From Stemphylium vesicarium (Eukaryota; Ascomycota; Dothideomycetes; Pleosporales; Pleosporaceae), in contig QXCR01000016.1 of NCBI GenBank assembly GCA_004380135.1, positions 248,001-312,000 on the forward strand: a DNA stretch of 64,000 nucleotides, written 5' to 3'. Positions within the stretch are counted from its first letter, which is position 1. Each line of letters begins with the position of its first letter. A program made the translations under genes and the position numbers. The notes under the pieces are model-generated. The model was not told the origin of the DNA and made no database searches. It worked only from the letters and a program-made list of their open reading frames with translations. Of the stretch, positions 33,003-44,482 are shown one piece after another.

Positions 33003-34399
33003 GATTTAGGTAGTTACTCCACGCTGGTATTAGGCTGTGTTGTTCCTCGTTGCAAGCCAGCCGACGCAGTGGGAGATGCGTGGAGTGCTCTTGTATTTCG
33101 CTCTCTTTGTCACGATTTTATCGTTGTCGTCGAAGCCGTTCGTCGTACCTTGATTCCCAGGGCCCGTTGTTCAACGATGATATCACACCCACGGATCAGC
33201 AATGACATCAAACCGCGGATACGCAAGCACACAAAAACCAAAAAAAACGAGTTGCCCGCGCGGAAGGACAAGGATACGCGTGAAGACGCCGTTTCACAGA
33301 CAGAAAATCAAAAAGAAAAGGGCAGAAGGCGAGTTGTCGTAGATGTGCCCGCTCCCCTTATCACAAGCTGCAAGCCCGCGTGCGACAGCCAAATCCTCCG
33401 TCGCACATATGTTTAAACTCTATCCCGCCCTACCTTACCCTGCCCTGCCTGCTCTGCCTGCCCTGCCAGGGCCTGCCTTCTCGCATACGAACCGCCCGTG
33501 TTGCCGGCGGTCCATGGGGGCTGCGGACCCCTCGGCTAATCGTCTGGGCCCACAAGAAACCCTGGAAATCTTGGAAGAGAAACAGGGGCCGACTAAATGC
33601 GACGGACTTGCCGCCTGATTCAGCGCTAGCTGGGTGTACTGTGTATAGTGAAATCTAGCCTTGCGCACCCCCCACTATTCGCTTCGCTTGGTGGGTACCG
33701 GGATTAGAGGAGGAGAGGGGTCATCTGCTGGTGTTGGTGATGGAGGAGATACTTGTTTGGGATGTAGAGCTAGGATGGCGGGGTAGGAGGGAGGGTGTTG
33801 ATTGAACGAGTTGAGAGGTGATAAGATAGCTGTGCTGCAGCGTTGTTGTCGAGATAAACTTGCTTGGCTGGGGTGGAAGGTTGATGCGACCGGCTTACTT
33901 ACTTACTTCGATAAGATTTGGGTCGTTGCTGTTGGCAGGTTGACTTTTGCGGAATGCTGACAGGCGCGATGTCGAGGACGCCGTTTTGGGTTGCGGGCTC
34001 ATTTCCTCGAGTGTAGACGTCGTGCCTAGCCGGTGGCTCAAGGACGCTAGAGCAAGCTTCTAGCTTTTCTAATTGCTTTAAGAAGTGCGATGGCTGGTGG
34101 CACGACTTCGGCGCATTGGTTGATGAAGGAAGAAGAGTTCCTGGCTGAGAGCTATCTCGCGCCAATGGCCCCTTTCCACAATGTAGGTATGAACGTCGGG
34201 TCTCGTCACCGTCACGTGCTGAATCTGAAGTTGTGCATATCTAGGTACCTGTACACGAAGTGCATCACGGTCGATAACTCATCTCTCTCAAGACAATTAC
34301 AACGTAGAAATCCATTATGGGCAAAAGAATGTGGTATTGCTAGTACAAGTGTTCGGCTGCCAGAGCAGTCGCGTGGCGCCACGCCAAGCCATGCCCCCG
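33003..34399. other. Intergenic with a CTGCC simple repeat
   Basis: 1.4 kb. A degenerate tandem CTGCC/CCCTG array lies at about 33436-33478. The rest has short overlapping frames on both strands without protein-like content. It holds the promoter of the MFS gene and the 3' side of the MACPF-type gene. Confidence 0.4.
33436..33478. repeat. Short degenerate CTGCC tandem repeat
   Basis: About eight imperfect copies of a CTGCC/CCCTG unit in tandem. A simple-sequence repeat, likely of no function. Confidence 0.6.
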
Positions 34400-36410
34400 T
34401 CAAACACTGGGCACAAACCACCAGAACCTCTGATTGCGCCTGGGCCTCTCAATGTCGGTCTGATCCGCCGCATACACTCTCATGAAGTTCCTGGACGAAA
34501 CCCTGCTGACTGCATACATCTGCATGGCAAAGTTCTCGACACTCTCTTGGAAGATCCAAAAGCGGCTCACTTCATTGTAGCCATCGACGTCCTTTGCACG
34601 TTCGCCGATGAGACAGACGTAGTCCTCGCTGTTGTACTTCTTCCCGAAGGAAACCACCTCGGTGCCGATCAGATCGCCAAAGTCAAAGGCTGGGAAGCTG
34701 AAGAGGTGTTGCCAGGATGGGTCCTTTGAGGATAGGCAGATGTCGGTCCAGTAATCGGGCGAGTTGGGGATGGGTTTGGATTGCGCGTGGTATTCGGTGG
34801 TCTTGATTGATCTCTGTGGATGGAGAAGAAGTTAGTTTCTGGAGGCCAAAAAGAGAGAGGGTAAGAACGGAAGGGAGAAGAACTCACGAGGACATTAAGT
34901 CGGAAACTGTCGGGGGCCTCGTGGTTGGGTGTTTCCTTGGCGACTTCGGGGTGTTCGGCGATGCGGTTCACCTGCTAGTCGTCAATTGACCAGTAACAGC
35001 AGCTGAGGTGACAGAAACTGGAGAAGGCATACCCTGGCTCGAATGTCTTCGAAGATGTCAATGGCCTTGGTGACCAGCTCGTCCTTTTGTCCGGAGCCGT
35101 TCTTGAACTTGTTCTGCGGTACTGCGAAGGCATTGTTAGCCAAGGCCGACTATGGTCGCGCGGACAAACGTACTAGCCTTGGTCATTTTCTCGATGGCTT
35201 GATATAGCGTGAAGTCGTCAAAGAGCTTCCAGGACTTTTTGTGCCTGTTAGTCATGTATAATGTGAATGCAGTAGGTTGCGACCCACCCTCAAAACCGTT
35301 ATTGAGTAGTCGAACGGAACGAAACTGTTCCCGAAGTTGGAAAGATTGGTGTACTTTCCTAGGATGGCACTAAATAACGCCATGTTAGTTAGGACTCGCT
35401 TATCCGCTTGTCTAGTACGGGAGACTACTTACAAAAGCACATAGTTGTGCTTGCCTGAGTCCGCGTCATCGTAGAACTTGTCAGCCCTAGCCTTGACAGC
35501 AAGAAGGTCAGAGGAGGTTTCGGTATTGACGGAGACGCCTCCTGCATCACTGCGGTTGTTGTTGGTGCCCGTGGATTCCACAATGACGATCTTGACCGAA
35601 GAGTTCTTCTTGATGGATGTGACGGCGTTTTCGACCTCTTGCGTGACTTTGCCTTGGACTCCATACATGGTCATGGCTATCTCGGCACTGCATACTAATG
35701 TGTTAGCCAAAGAACGACGGCGCCGAACAACGGATGTGAATACGGAATGGGTAGTGCTAAGCACAAGATGAGACTTACGATTGCTTGAGCTCACTCGTCT
35801 CAGACGAGTTGTGTGCCGTGATGGAGACGCGGGCGAAGAAATGACCGCCACGCACGAAGTCAGCGATAAAACGGTCGCCGTATGTCTTCTTTGGGTTGTC
35901 CGTCTGAATCTGGTTGAAAGAATGCTTGTCGCCCACACCTACTTGGTGCTGGACCAGCACTTCGACCTGATATGTCAAGGTGCTGCTCTCGAACTGCCCA
36001 CCTGTTAATGTCTGGTATTTGAACGAATGGGCGCCTATACATACCTCACTGCGATCCAGCATGCTGACGTTGACGCTACCGCTCTGGCCCCACCCAGAGA
36101 CGGCCGCACCAGCACTGATCCTCGTGCTCTTTGCAAGCGATCTAACACAACTAGGTAAGTATGCTGTGCGATCTGACCAAATGGACATACTTACTCGTAT
36201 GTTTCAACGAGCTCCGAGTTGTACTTCCGGTTGAACGGAGGGTTTGGGTTGCCGGAAGTATCGACTGTAACTGCATTTTTAACACAGGTCGACTGGAGAT
36301 AGGTGTTGTAACTTGGAGATGACTTAGTTTAACATTCATTTTTGATGCAAGATTTCGACCTACCCTTGGCCCTGTTGCATGCCTGAGATGAATGGAACAA
36401 CCTCGCCCAT
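34400..36410 (-). CDS. MACPF-type protein, possible pore-forming partner of the aegerolysin
   Basis: Ten exons: 36364-36410, 36195-36311, 36045-36141, 35779-35993, 35433-35687, 35288-35369, 35174-35234, 35033-35121, 34888-34971 and 34400-34813. They total 1461 nt, 486 residues, with all phases consistent. The region has the membrane-attack-complex/perforin signature Y-G-x-x-F-x6-G-G at about residues 125-137. Upstream lies a helix and sheet region, then a long Ser/Thr/Asn-rich stretch, in keeping with a MACPF domain. The length is close to fungal pleurotolysin-B-type proteins. No signal peptide is seen. It is divergent from the aegerolysin gene, its likely partner. MACPF call is from the signature and length; other regions are divergent. 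Confidence 0.65.
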
Positions 36411-38494
36411 GGTGAAGAATTGTAGTGGGAACTAATGGGAAGTAATGGGTAGTGTTTTGTACAGAGAAAGGGTGCTTGTCGCAAGAGAATGCTGTATTGC
36501 CAAACTCGTGGTACTGCTACTTTGTTATATACGCAGATCTGATGTGCTCAGCACCCCGCTTGTTGCAACGTTGGACTCCAGATCTCTAGGCGCCTGGAAC
36601 TCAATCATGACGAGAAATGCCTCGCATCTCGGTCCAGAGCCGATTGCAGGTGTACGCAACGAGTGCTAGCTGTCTGAGTAACCCAAATGCGTTGTGGTTC
36701 TCAAATTGAGTTTCTGGACAGTGCGTTGAGGGTGTTACCCCTCGTTAGCATCCACACTCGTTCCGCCGCGATGGATCAAGATCAACTGTCTCAAGTGTAT
36801 CACAATCTTATTTCCAGCAACGAGGGCCGCCTGCGGACGGCTCGGTCCGTGGTGCGCTTGGATAGGGTTCCCTCTTCCCCCCTTCCAGCAGGTGACGTGA
36901 TCTTGTTCGTGTGGAGTTCGGCGCATGCCAGACATAATGCTGTCCTCGTATCTGCACCTGGAAGCCCCAGCTACTCCACATTTCGGAGCGGGCCGTGTTG
37001 GTGGCGTTCGCATTTGCTGCATTGAGGCAACGGCTTGCGGCATCTCGCATGAGAGCCTCCACTGTGCATGTATTTCAGCTCGCCACAATTGGATCTTCTG
37101 CTCGACGCATCTGTGCAGATCTCGCGCATCCCGGTTGAATGTACAAAGAGGATGTGATGCAGTGAAATCCAAGCGCTTAGCACCAAGGCCTCTCTTCGTG
37201 TATGCAGAGACAACTGGGTGTGTCACATTGCAGTAGATCTTTCCAAAATGTTGTTGCCAAGGAATCGGTTTCGGCCCTTCCGATTCCCACTCAGCTGAGA
37301 TGTGGCTAGATTCCAGTTATTCTCGATTTCACGCGGAGTTGTCGGCAGGATTCCGTGTTTGGTGCAGGTAAGCTCGTACAAATGATTCCTTCAGTAATGT
37401 GCATGCCTCGAGAATTGTAGGGAACACTCTGGCCGCTCATACCTAGGAACCGAGGTATCTGAGTGTCGGTCGTGGTTGCTAAAAATTGTATTCGTGGTTT
37501 AGGGATAATGTTCGGAGACGAGTGTGCATTCCAGCGGAGCTGGTGACGTCATGACTGCGTGCGTCTGAACCATCTTGTTTGCTTTTGTCGAGGTAATACT
37601 TTCAAAATCTAAACATCGTGGAGGATGTTGAGAATGCATTTACAGCTTCATCGCTTAAAGAGTTAGTGAACAGTTTCGCTGCACGTTCTAGGTTCCTGGT
37701 TTGGAGACAGTGGTGAAGGCACGTGCATACGCTTCACCAATTTACAGCTGCCACTTTGCACACTACCACCTAGATATGTTATAGTCACCTTGACTGTTTC
37801 AGTTAGAAGCTATAAATGTACGAGAGTGCACATCATCCGGTCAATGAACACTGAACGTGGAGCGCTTTCTAGACCTGCACCAGCAATGTCTAAATGTGTA
37901 ATCGCCAAGCAACAGTTGCGTTACTTTGCGTATGATAAAAGGTTGTCTGCTTCTTCGATCTTCAAATTGCATGAGAATGAGGGTGTCCTTGTATAAGTCG
38001 CAGATCGAAACTCCACCGTCTTGTATTCGCTTGTCGGGGGGTGTCCTGCAACCTGCAACAACGATCTGAACTCACGGCCATTGCACTATTAGCGCTCAAT
38101 GATGAGACAAGATCTGACCAGTAGTATGCGTACCGTGGGTAACCGAATGGGCTGAGGGGCCGGGCCGGGCGGCTGCAACAGAATGAAATGTTGCATCCAC
38201 CATTGCATTGGATGTAGTGTGGTAAGACCCCCTTCAGCTGTGACTAGAACGCCACGGCCGACGGCACCTCCCCCACGCACTGCAGGTGACATGAATCTTC
38301 CCTCTACTACCCTGAACTCAACATGCATGTCCTTAACAATCAGCAACCCTATTCCAAGCAGGCCTGTAAACACGGAACATTCTGCCAAGCTCTCAATGTA
38401 TATATATTAGACCTGTCAACGCTCTTCTAGTATTCAAACCAACACATACCTTCAAACACTTTCTTCGAATCTCATCAATCTACGATATTCCATC
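36411..38494. promoter_or_regulatory. Shared divergent intergenic region of the MACPF-type and aegerolysin genes
   Basis: 2.1 kb between divergent start codons, without a supported gene. TATA-like elements lie at both ends: GTTATATA at about 36523-36530 (about 115 bp before the MACPF start) and TGTATATATATTAG at 38397-38411 (about 85 bp before the aegerolysin start). Short frames inside are not protein-like. Confidence 0.45.
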
Positions 38495-39053
38495 ATGGCT
38501 TACGCACAATGGGTTGTCGTCCATATCATCAACAGCTTCCGGAACGGAACGATCAAGTTGAAAGATGCTGAAGCCATGTGTAAGTACTTCCAATCCTTGC
38601 CTCCGAGTCACTACCTTGCCGTTATTTGCGACTCCCAATGAACTCGATCACTAACAGGCATGTAAAGGGGGCAAGTTCTACAAGACTGGCAACAAGGACG
38701 CCGAAATTAGCGCTGGCGAGGTCAACAACATCACCATTGCCGCGGGGTCAGACGCCAAAGTCTCTTCGTGCGGACGCTCCGACTCTGCTTCCGGCACCGA
38801 GGGCAGAGTGTAAGTTGCGCCCATATTCTCAAGCAGCTGCTTGTCGATCTATGCTAATTGTCTGAACTTTAGGAGCGTCTACGACGGCGAGACCAAGGTT
38901 TGCACCATTTACTGGTCTTGCCCCTGGGGCTCCAAGGCGAACAACTTCCAGATCCAGCAGGTCAACAAGGATTACGGCGTCACTCTTGGCGATTGGGAGC
39001 GAGACTCTGGTGCGCTTGGCACGGTTGACGTTGATGTCTCCAGGAAGGGCTAA
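38495..39053 (+). CDS. Aegerolysin-family protein
   Basis: Three exons, 38495-38579, 38668-38809 and 38873-39053, encode 135 residues. Introns are 88 and 63 bp. The size and the pattern match aegerolysins: an early A-Y-A-Q-W-V-V-V-H-I-I-N segment, a G-x-x-x-K-F-Y-K turn, the S-C-G-R-S-D-S-x-S-G-T-E-G cysteine segment in mid-protein, and a C-terminal Y-W-x-C-P-W-G strand. Aegerolysins are small beta-sandwich lipid-binding proteins without a signal peptide. Some act alone; others bind sphingolipid/sterol membranes and recruit a MACPF partner to form pores. The first intron's acceptor is AAAG, less typical than CAG. Confidence 0.85.
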
Positions 39054-39374
39054 AGCCATGAAGGTGAAAGCTGAATTCGAATGACGGCTCTAAGCAGGTA
39101 CATTTATTAGTATGGATGCATGATAGAATTCCATCCACGTCGCTCTTTACAATGTCTGAAGTCCCATGTTCAATTACCGACCTGCATTCGCGCCCACTAA
39201 TGTCGCTGTCGAGGGGGTTTCGTTGCCAGTGGGATGATTTTGAAGCTTTAATTCAGCTCGTACCTCCCCGCGTCTATCCCTCGCCACATCCAGCTGCATT
39301 CAATCTGCTATCACCACCTGCCCCTAGTGATTGTCTGCGCGAACATGAGCCAGCACGACATCTACACCCAGTTC
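39054..39374. other. Intergenic, convergent 3' regions
   Basis: Between the aegerolysin stop and the hydrolase stop. No gene supported. Confidence 0.4.
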
Positions 39375-40247
39375 TCACTCCTCTGCACAATCGTCAAGAA
39401 ACTCCAACAAAACCTTCTCGAACCCAGCCGGATCTTCCCAGAAAGGGGCATGCTGTAGCCCCTCTAATCTAACACACTTCCCCTTCCATAGTCTCCGCCA
39501 GTTTATACCGTCCAAATAATCAAGGTTGACAAACTGCTCTTCCGCTCCATTAACAACAGCGATAAGCACATCTGTCTCCTCAACCAGCTTCCTCTGATCC
39601 ACGCCCACAGGCTCCTCGTCCTCAGTCCCAAGAAAGCTATTCGCCATAACCATCCTCGCGCGCCCATCCGTTCGCCTCGCATCATCCAGCATCCAGGGCT
39701 CGAACAAGTTCTCTTTGCCTGCCGCTGCACCATGTCTCGCGACCTCCTCCGTCTCAGCATCCATCCAGTTCTTTTTCCCCGCCAGGCCCAGTCCGCCGTG
39801 GTCCGCAAGCTTGAACGCTTGGCTGACCTGCTCTTTTCCTAGAGCCGGTGGCGTCCCGACGATCATGAGGCCTTTGAGTTCTATCTTCGGGAGCGGCGCT
39901 AGTAAGGGTACCATCTCGATTCCAATATGGCCCCCCAAACTCCATCCCATGACCACGACGCTGGAGATGTTGAGATGGCGCAGGATGTACACGGCGAGGT
40001 CGGCGTAGCCTCGTTGCCAATAGCTTTTCTCTTGATCGGGGGCGTTGGATGAGCAGCCATGGCCAGGGAGGTCGAAAGTTACGATGCGATATGTGGCGCT
40101 AAGGGTGGGAGAATCCAAGATGTGACGGAACAGTTTTGAAGAAGAGGAATTGCCGTGTAGGAGGAGTAGGGCTGGTTTATCATTTTTGAGAGCGGTGTCG
40201 GTTATGCTGATTAGACCGTGAGCGGTCTCGAGAGTGAAGGACGGCAT
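39375..40247 (-). CDS. Alpha/beta hydrolase
   Basis: Single exon of 290 residues from Met at 40245-40247. A longer frame from 40313 adds 22 residues that are not conserved-looking. It has an L-L-H-G-N oxyanion motif at about 29-33, the nucleophile elbow G-W-S-L-G-G (Ser103) and a C-terminal His in L-Q-H-A-P-F-W. An acid (Asp or Glu) between them was not assigned. No signal peptide, so likely cytosolic or peroxisomal. Substrate unknown; it resembles esterase/epoxide-hydrolase-type enzymes. Its 3' end converges on the aegerolysin gene with 321 bp between stops. Confidence 0.75.
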   Translation of the reverse strand: MPSFTLETAHGLISITDTALKNDKPALLLLHGNSSSSKLFRHILDSPTLSATYRIVTFDLPGHGCSSNAPDQEKSYWQRGYADLAVYILRHLNISSVVVMGWSLGGHIGIEMVPLLAPLPKIELKGLMIVGTPPALGKEQVSQAFKLADHGGLGLAGKKNWMDAETEEVARHGAAAGKENLFEPWMLDDARRTDGRARMVMANSFLGTEDEEPVGVDQRKLVEETDVLIAVVNGAEEQFVNLDYLDGINWRRLWKGKCVRLEGLQHAPFWEDPAGFEKVLLEFLDDCAEE

Positions 40248-40862
40248 GGCTATGATAAGTCGTCGAAGCGCAGGTATGGAGATGAATGAGAATTGTCGGT
40301 TTTTTGACGACACTGATATTTTCTCACTGATATATCATGACAACAGCCATCAAAACCAGAGCAACGAGTGACGTATGTGGTACACAACGCGATATCTTTC
40401 CGTTACCAGGTTGGGTAGGGACGCGTAGCGGCCAGGTTCATGCTCACTGAACAGCGCAATGGCATGCTCAAGGGTTAATCTGCAAGGGGTGTAATGCAAA
40501 GCTTACGTCGGCCGGGAGCGCCGTAGCAAATAGGACTCCGCCGCGGAGCATGATCTGCAAGGAAGGAACACGAACATTCAAAAGATGAGGCAGCGCAACA
40601 ACGTATCCTTGACGTGCAATGCGGCGCAATTGTTGAGCAAGGCAGGGAGTGATCTACATCAGAGCATCCCGCTTCTGTCAGATTACGCACCAAGATGCAG
40701 GGCCTCTAGCGGGGTACCTATCCATTTACGGTACCGAATCGCGGAGAACACGAAACGTGGCACAAGGCACAAACATCATCATGACAAACATAAGTGCATG
40801 TGAAACTTGGCTGTCGTGCTCTTTGGTACCGCAAAATGAACCCTGCAAGCCTTTGGCCTAAT
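40248..40862. other. Intergenic
   Basis: Promoter of the hydrolase and 3' region of the glycosidase. Contains a short CGTACC/GGTACC inverted segment near 40718-40734, of uncertain meaning. No gene supported. Confidence 0.35.
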
Positions 40863-43220
40863 CTACAACGCCTTCATTAGGCCTTCGTGCTTCACAGTCC
40901 AAGTCCCATCTTTAGGAAACCCTGGCGCATTGCCCTGTGAGCCCTCCCAACCCGCCACGCAGTATGCAATCGCATACAAGAAGCCTGCATTCCCCGGCAT
41001 GAACGGCGGCGGTGTGCCGCCATCGCCGCCTCTGATAGCGAATCCCGCATCGTCAAACTTCCAGTAATTGTACGCTGTCAGATGGTAAATCGCACGTTCA
41101 GGGTTCCCAATCCTAGCACTGTTGATGGCAAGGACAGGCCGTCCCCAACCTCGAATATCTTCGTCTCCCCATATCTCCCACACCTTGTCCGCCGTGCGAA
41201 GAGCGACTTTGGGATCAACCGCAGGCGTATCGGGCAGTATGCCTTGCATCATGATGAGGCTGCGAGGGTCGCCGGTAAGCTCCGGGTCTTCCCACCAGGA
41301 GCTTTTGAGTCCGTCGTAGGCCGCGTAGAGGCCTTCGATTTGAGGCGGTAGGGCTAGGTTCTCAGCAACGTGGGTCCACTGCTCAGGCACGGGTTGATGC
41401 AATTTCCGCTTCCATTCTGCAGCGGCATCGAGACCATAGCGCCAGTATGAGATTTCATACGCTAGATTACGAGTCGAATTTGGTGGCGTGTTCTCAGTCA
41501 CACCGTACGATGGAGGACCCAGATCGTATTTTCCGGTCGTGGCATTGAGACCAGGGTAGGAGGCCATGTAGTCGGCAGTGGCAGTCAGGACCCTGTCCCA
41601 TCGCTGCAGTGTCTCCCAGGTAGGATTCGCTTTGTAAGCCAGATTCGCAAGGTAGAGTGGATGTGGCTGTTGCCATAGGAGCAACCCATTTATGCCACCA
41701 GGCGAGCTAACACCCGTTATTGGATCCGTCATCTTTGGCCACCTGGCGCCTTCCCATCCCATGTTCTCTGCTCGGGTAAGTGAGGAAGGCAAGAGGGTCT
41801 CGTATATATCCGGGAAGATGTTGTCGAAGTATCCCTGCTTACCCCACGCCGCCCAATGTGCTTCATGCCAAATCAGCATTTCCATGTGGAACTTGCCATA
41901 CCAGCCGTTGTTCATCAAACCGCTTTCTTGTGGCGGCTGACTTTTGGCTGCACTGTTCACGCGGACGTGATATTGGGAGTTGATGATGCGGCGCTGTAGC
42001 TCTGTCGCGTTGGGATTGGAGGACGCAGTCAGGTCAACGAATCCACCCTCGTTCCAATAATCGTGCCATCCTCGCACATTCTCATCCTGAACGGTGGCAG
42101 GGGCGCTGGGAATATGCTGTTCAGATGAAAAGTGGGCTGTGAATGCCATGGAAGAACATGAGGCGACAGTGCTCAGGGTGTAGCGGTGTGCTGTGATCGC
42201 TGTCGAGTTTGTTGGCTCGTTCCGGATCAGCTTGAGCGGGGTTTCTTTCGACCATCGCAAATTAGTGAAATATTGTAACTCTTGCATATCGTGCCTGATG
42301 TGCGCCGAAGTTCCGTTGAGCCCATCCCCGATGAGCGTAGTACTGTGGTTCGTTGGGAAGGCGTACAAACCAACAAAGACCTGCAAAGGATATCAGCATC
42401 TGGTTCACATACAGATCACAAACTGGAGACCAACCTCATATTTGTACTCAGTAGTGTGGATAGGAGGATAAGGAAAATCCAGCTCCACCTGGAGATCTCC
42501 ACTCTTGATCAAGTCCGACTCGATGGTGAACGCTACAGCATCAGATTCGAAGTCGCCCTGAGTAACAACTGTTACTTCTTCACCGTTGACTTTGAAGGTC
42601 GACATAATTGTGCCATCCCATAGGTCTAGTATTTGCTTTGATTCCGTGATGAAGATCTCGTTGAGTGTGCTGCCTCGATATCTGAGACCGATACGACCCA
42701 GGTTAACCCGATTGGGGTTGCCAATCAACCATTGGGTGACCTGCTTCAGTTTTGGATCCGGGATGTCGTAGTACACTTCTCGTCCGTATGTTTCGCGCAT
42801 GACACCCTTGTAGTCAGAGGGCAATTCACTGGGTATGTTAGTGAGGATAGTCAGAATGACGCGCACGATTCCCATACCCATTCTCCGGAAGCGAGTCATT
42901 GTGCCAGGCCCAACTCGAAAGAGTGTTGAAGGGCAGGTAGGTCCAACTAATGTTAGTGAAGAACATTGTGTCGGAGTCTAGGCGGCTTACCTGCATTCCT
43001 GTCGTGTCTACGTTGAAGGCGAAGTCGCCATTTCCTACTTGGAGCGGTGTGGTCTCGTTGTCAATCAGACCACTCCGGATAATGTCGAATTGCGAGACTA
43101 CCGAGCGTCTTCGTAAAGTCAGGTTATTTTATTAAAAACCATCTGATTTACATACCTGTCGAGCTTCCCGTATGCTAATGTTGGCAGAAGAACTGCACAA
43201 GATGCCTGCGCAAACCTCAT
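40863..43220 (-). CDS. Secreted GH65-like six-hairpin glycosidase, with a frame conflict
   Basis: Exons on the minus strand: 43156-43220, 42991-43108, about 42878-42946, 42435-42828 and 40863-42380. A signal-peptide-like start (MRFAQASCAVLLPTLAYG) leads to G-N-G-D-F-A-F-N-V-D, then P-F-N-T-L-S-S-W-A-W-H-N. The large last exon holds W-Y-G-K-F-H-M-E-M-L-I-W-H and further (alpha/alpha)6-barrel features. This matches the fungal GH65-like/six-hairpin glycosidase family, probably secreted and acting on alpha-glucosides. Joining exon 2 to exon 3 with the canonical AG at 42947-42948 is off by one base, so either the acceptor is unusual, or the base count is wrong, or the gene is broken. All other junctions are in frame. 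Confidence 0.7.
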
Positions 43221-44482
43221 CGTCGCTAAATCTTGTTGTCACTTTTCCTCCTGTAAATATGCCTGGGAAATTAGTAGCAACTGCCCATTTGTTATTTGTA
43301 CCCCATGATCAACACTTTACGCAGAACTCAGGGTCGTCCTGCAAGCGGTCATATTCCCGTGGGGCAACGGATCCGGGGTAAATGAACCCCGAGCAGCAAT
43401 CCCTCATGGCCATCACAGTTAATCTTCGGTTAGTCCCAACCCAACCCTAGCAACCCCGCCTTTTGCGAAGCTAAGTGAATTTCTCCGTGTGTGAAAACCC
43501 GGGGTCCTTCATCCCTAGAGAGCGGAAAAGGGTAGTTTCATTCGCTGCATAGCCAGCCCTCGTGCGAAAAAGCGCTAGAGCTCCGCAGACTTGACGCAAA
43601 CGCTCTGTCGTCATGCGCGCTCATGAAGAAAAGGATTCCAGCTAGCAGAGGTTGTATGAAATGATGGTGGACACAGGATCATTGTTGTTGTCGTTCAAGG
43701 AGGCGGCCATGCAAACGATGACGTCACCTGCTGGGCGAGGGTAGGGAAGGTGCAGAACACTTTCTCCACCCGGTGCCTTGTCGTCAGAAATTACCCGCTG
43801 CTGTAGAATGTTATGAATCACAATAGAGCCACTCAAAGACTGCGGGAATGTCGTATTTGGAGCAACTTTGTAGCCTAAGAAGAGATCGCGATAGCGCATC
43901 TTCTGACGTAATTAGGGAAGCACCAAACCACACTACGATCTCACATAATTCGTACCAGATTTCAAGCCCTATTGTAACCAAATGAGAACATTTTTTAACT
44001 GTGGAGTACGCGTCTATTCAGAAGCCATCATCTCGGCCACAGCTGTCGACCGAAATCTTCGTCCATTGCTCGCACGATCATCATCCAGTATCGACCTATC
44101 ATAATTTTCGCTGGCCGAGGTCTAGATACAGGAAAAGACACCATGTTTTGCATCACGCTCGCATCGTTTAATTCAAGGTCTGTTGCGGTACCTGGCATGA
44201 AATTAGTAATGGGGGTTAGTAGTACGCAAGTTCCACCTTTGAGATGTATGAGCAGTATATCAGTAAAAAAGCTTTCTAACTGTATGAAAGAAGTAGAAAA
44301 TTACGTTAGAGATGCATCAAAGGAGTTGAAATGCCTTAACGGAAGCAGCGAGTAAGAAAAGTAATCTGCAATCCTATTCGTCACGCCACTGACATCCATG
44401 CCGGGGATTTGTTGAAACTCGATAGAGCTGTCGACGAATTCAAATTTGAAGGTTTTGAAGACGCCAAGATGGCAGGCTTGTG
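43221..44482. other. Intergenic
   Basis: 1.3 kb, no supported gene. An 85-codon frame on the minus strand (43642-43899) with an N-rich tail was noted, but it lacks a recognisable family and any credible upstream exon. It may be a remnant. Confidence 0.35.

Noticed and set aside
43642..43899. An 85-codon minus frame
   Set aside because: Partly protein-like, but no family, no upstream exon and no start context; kept only as a note.
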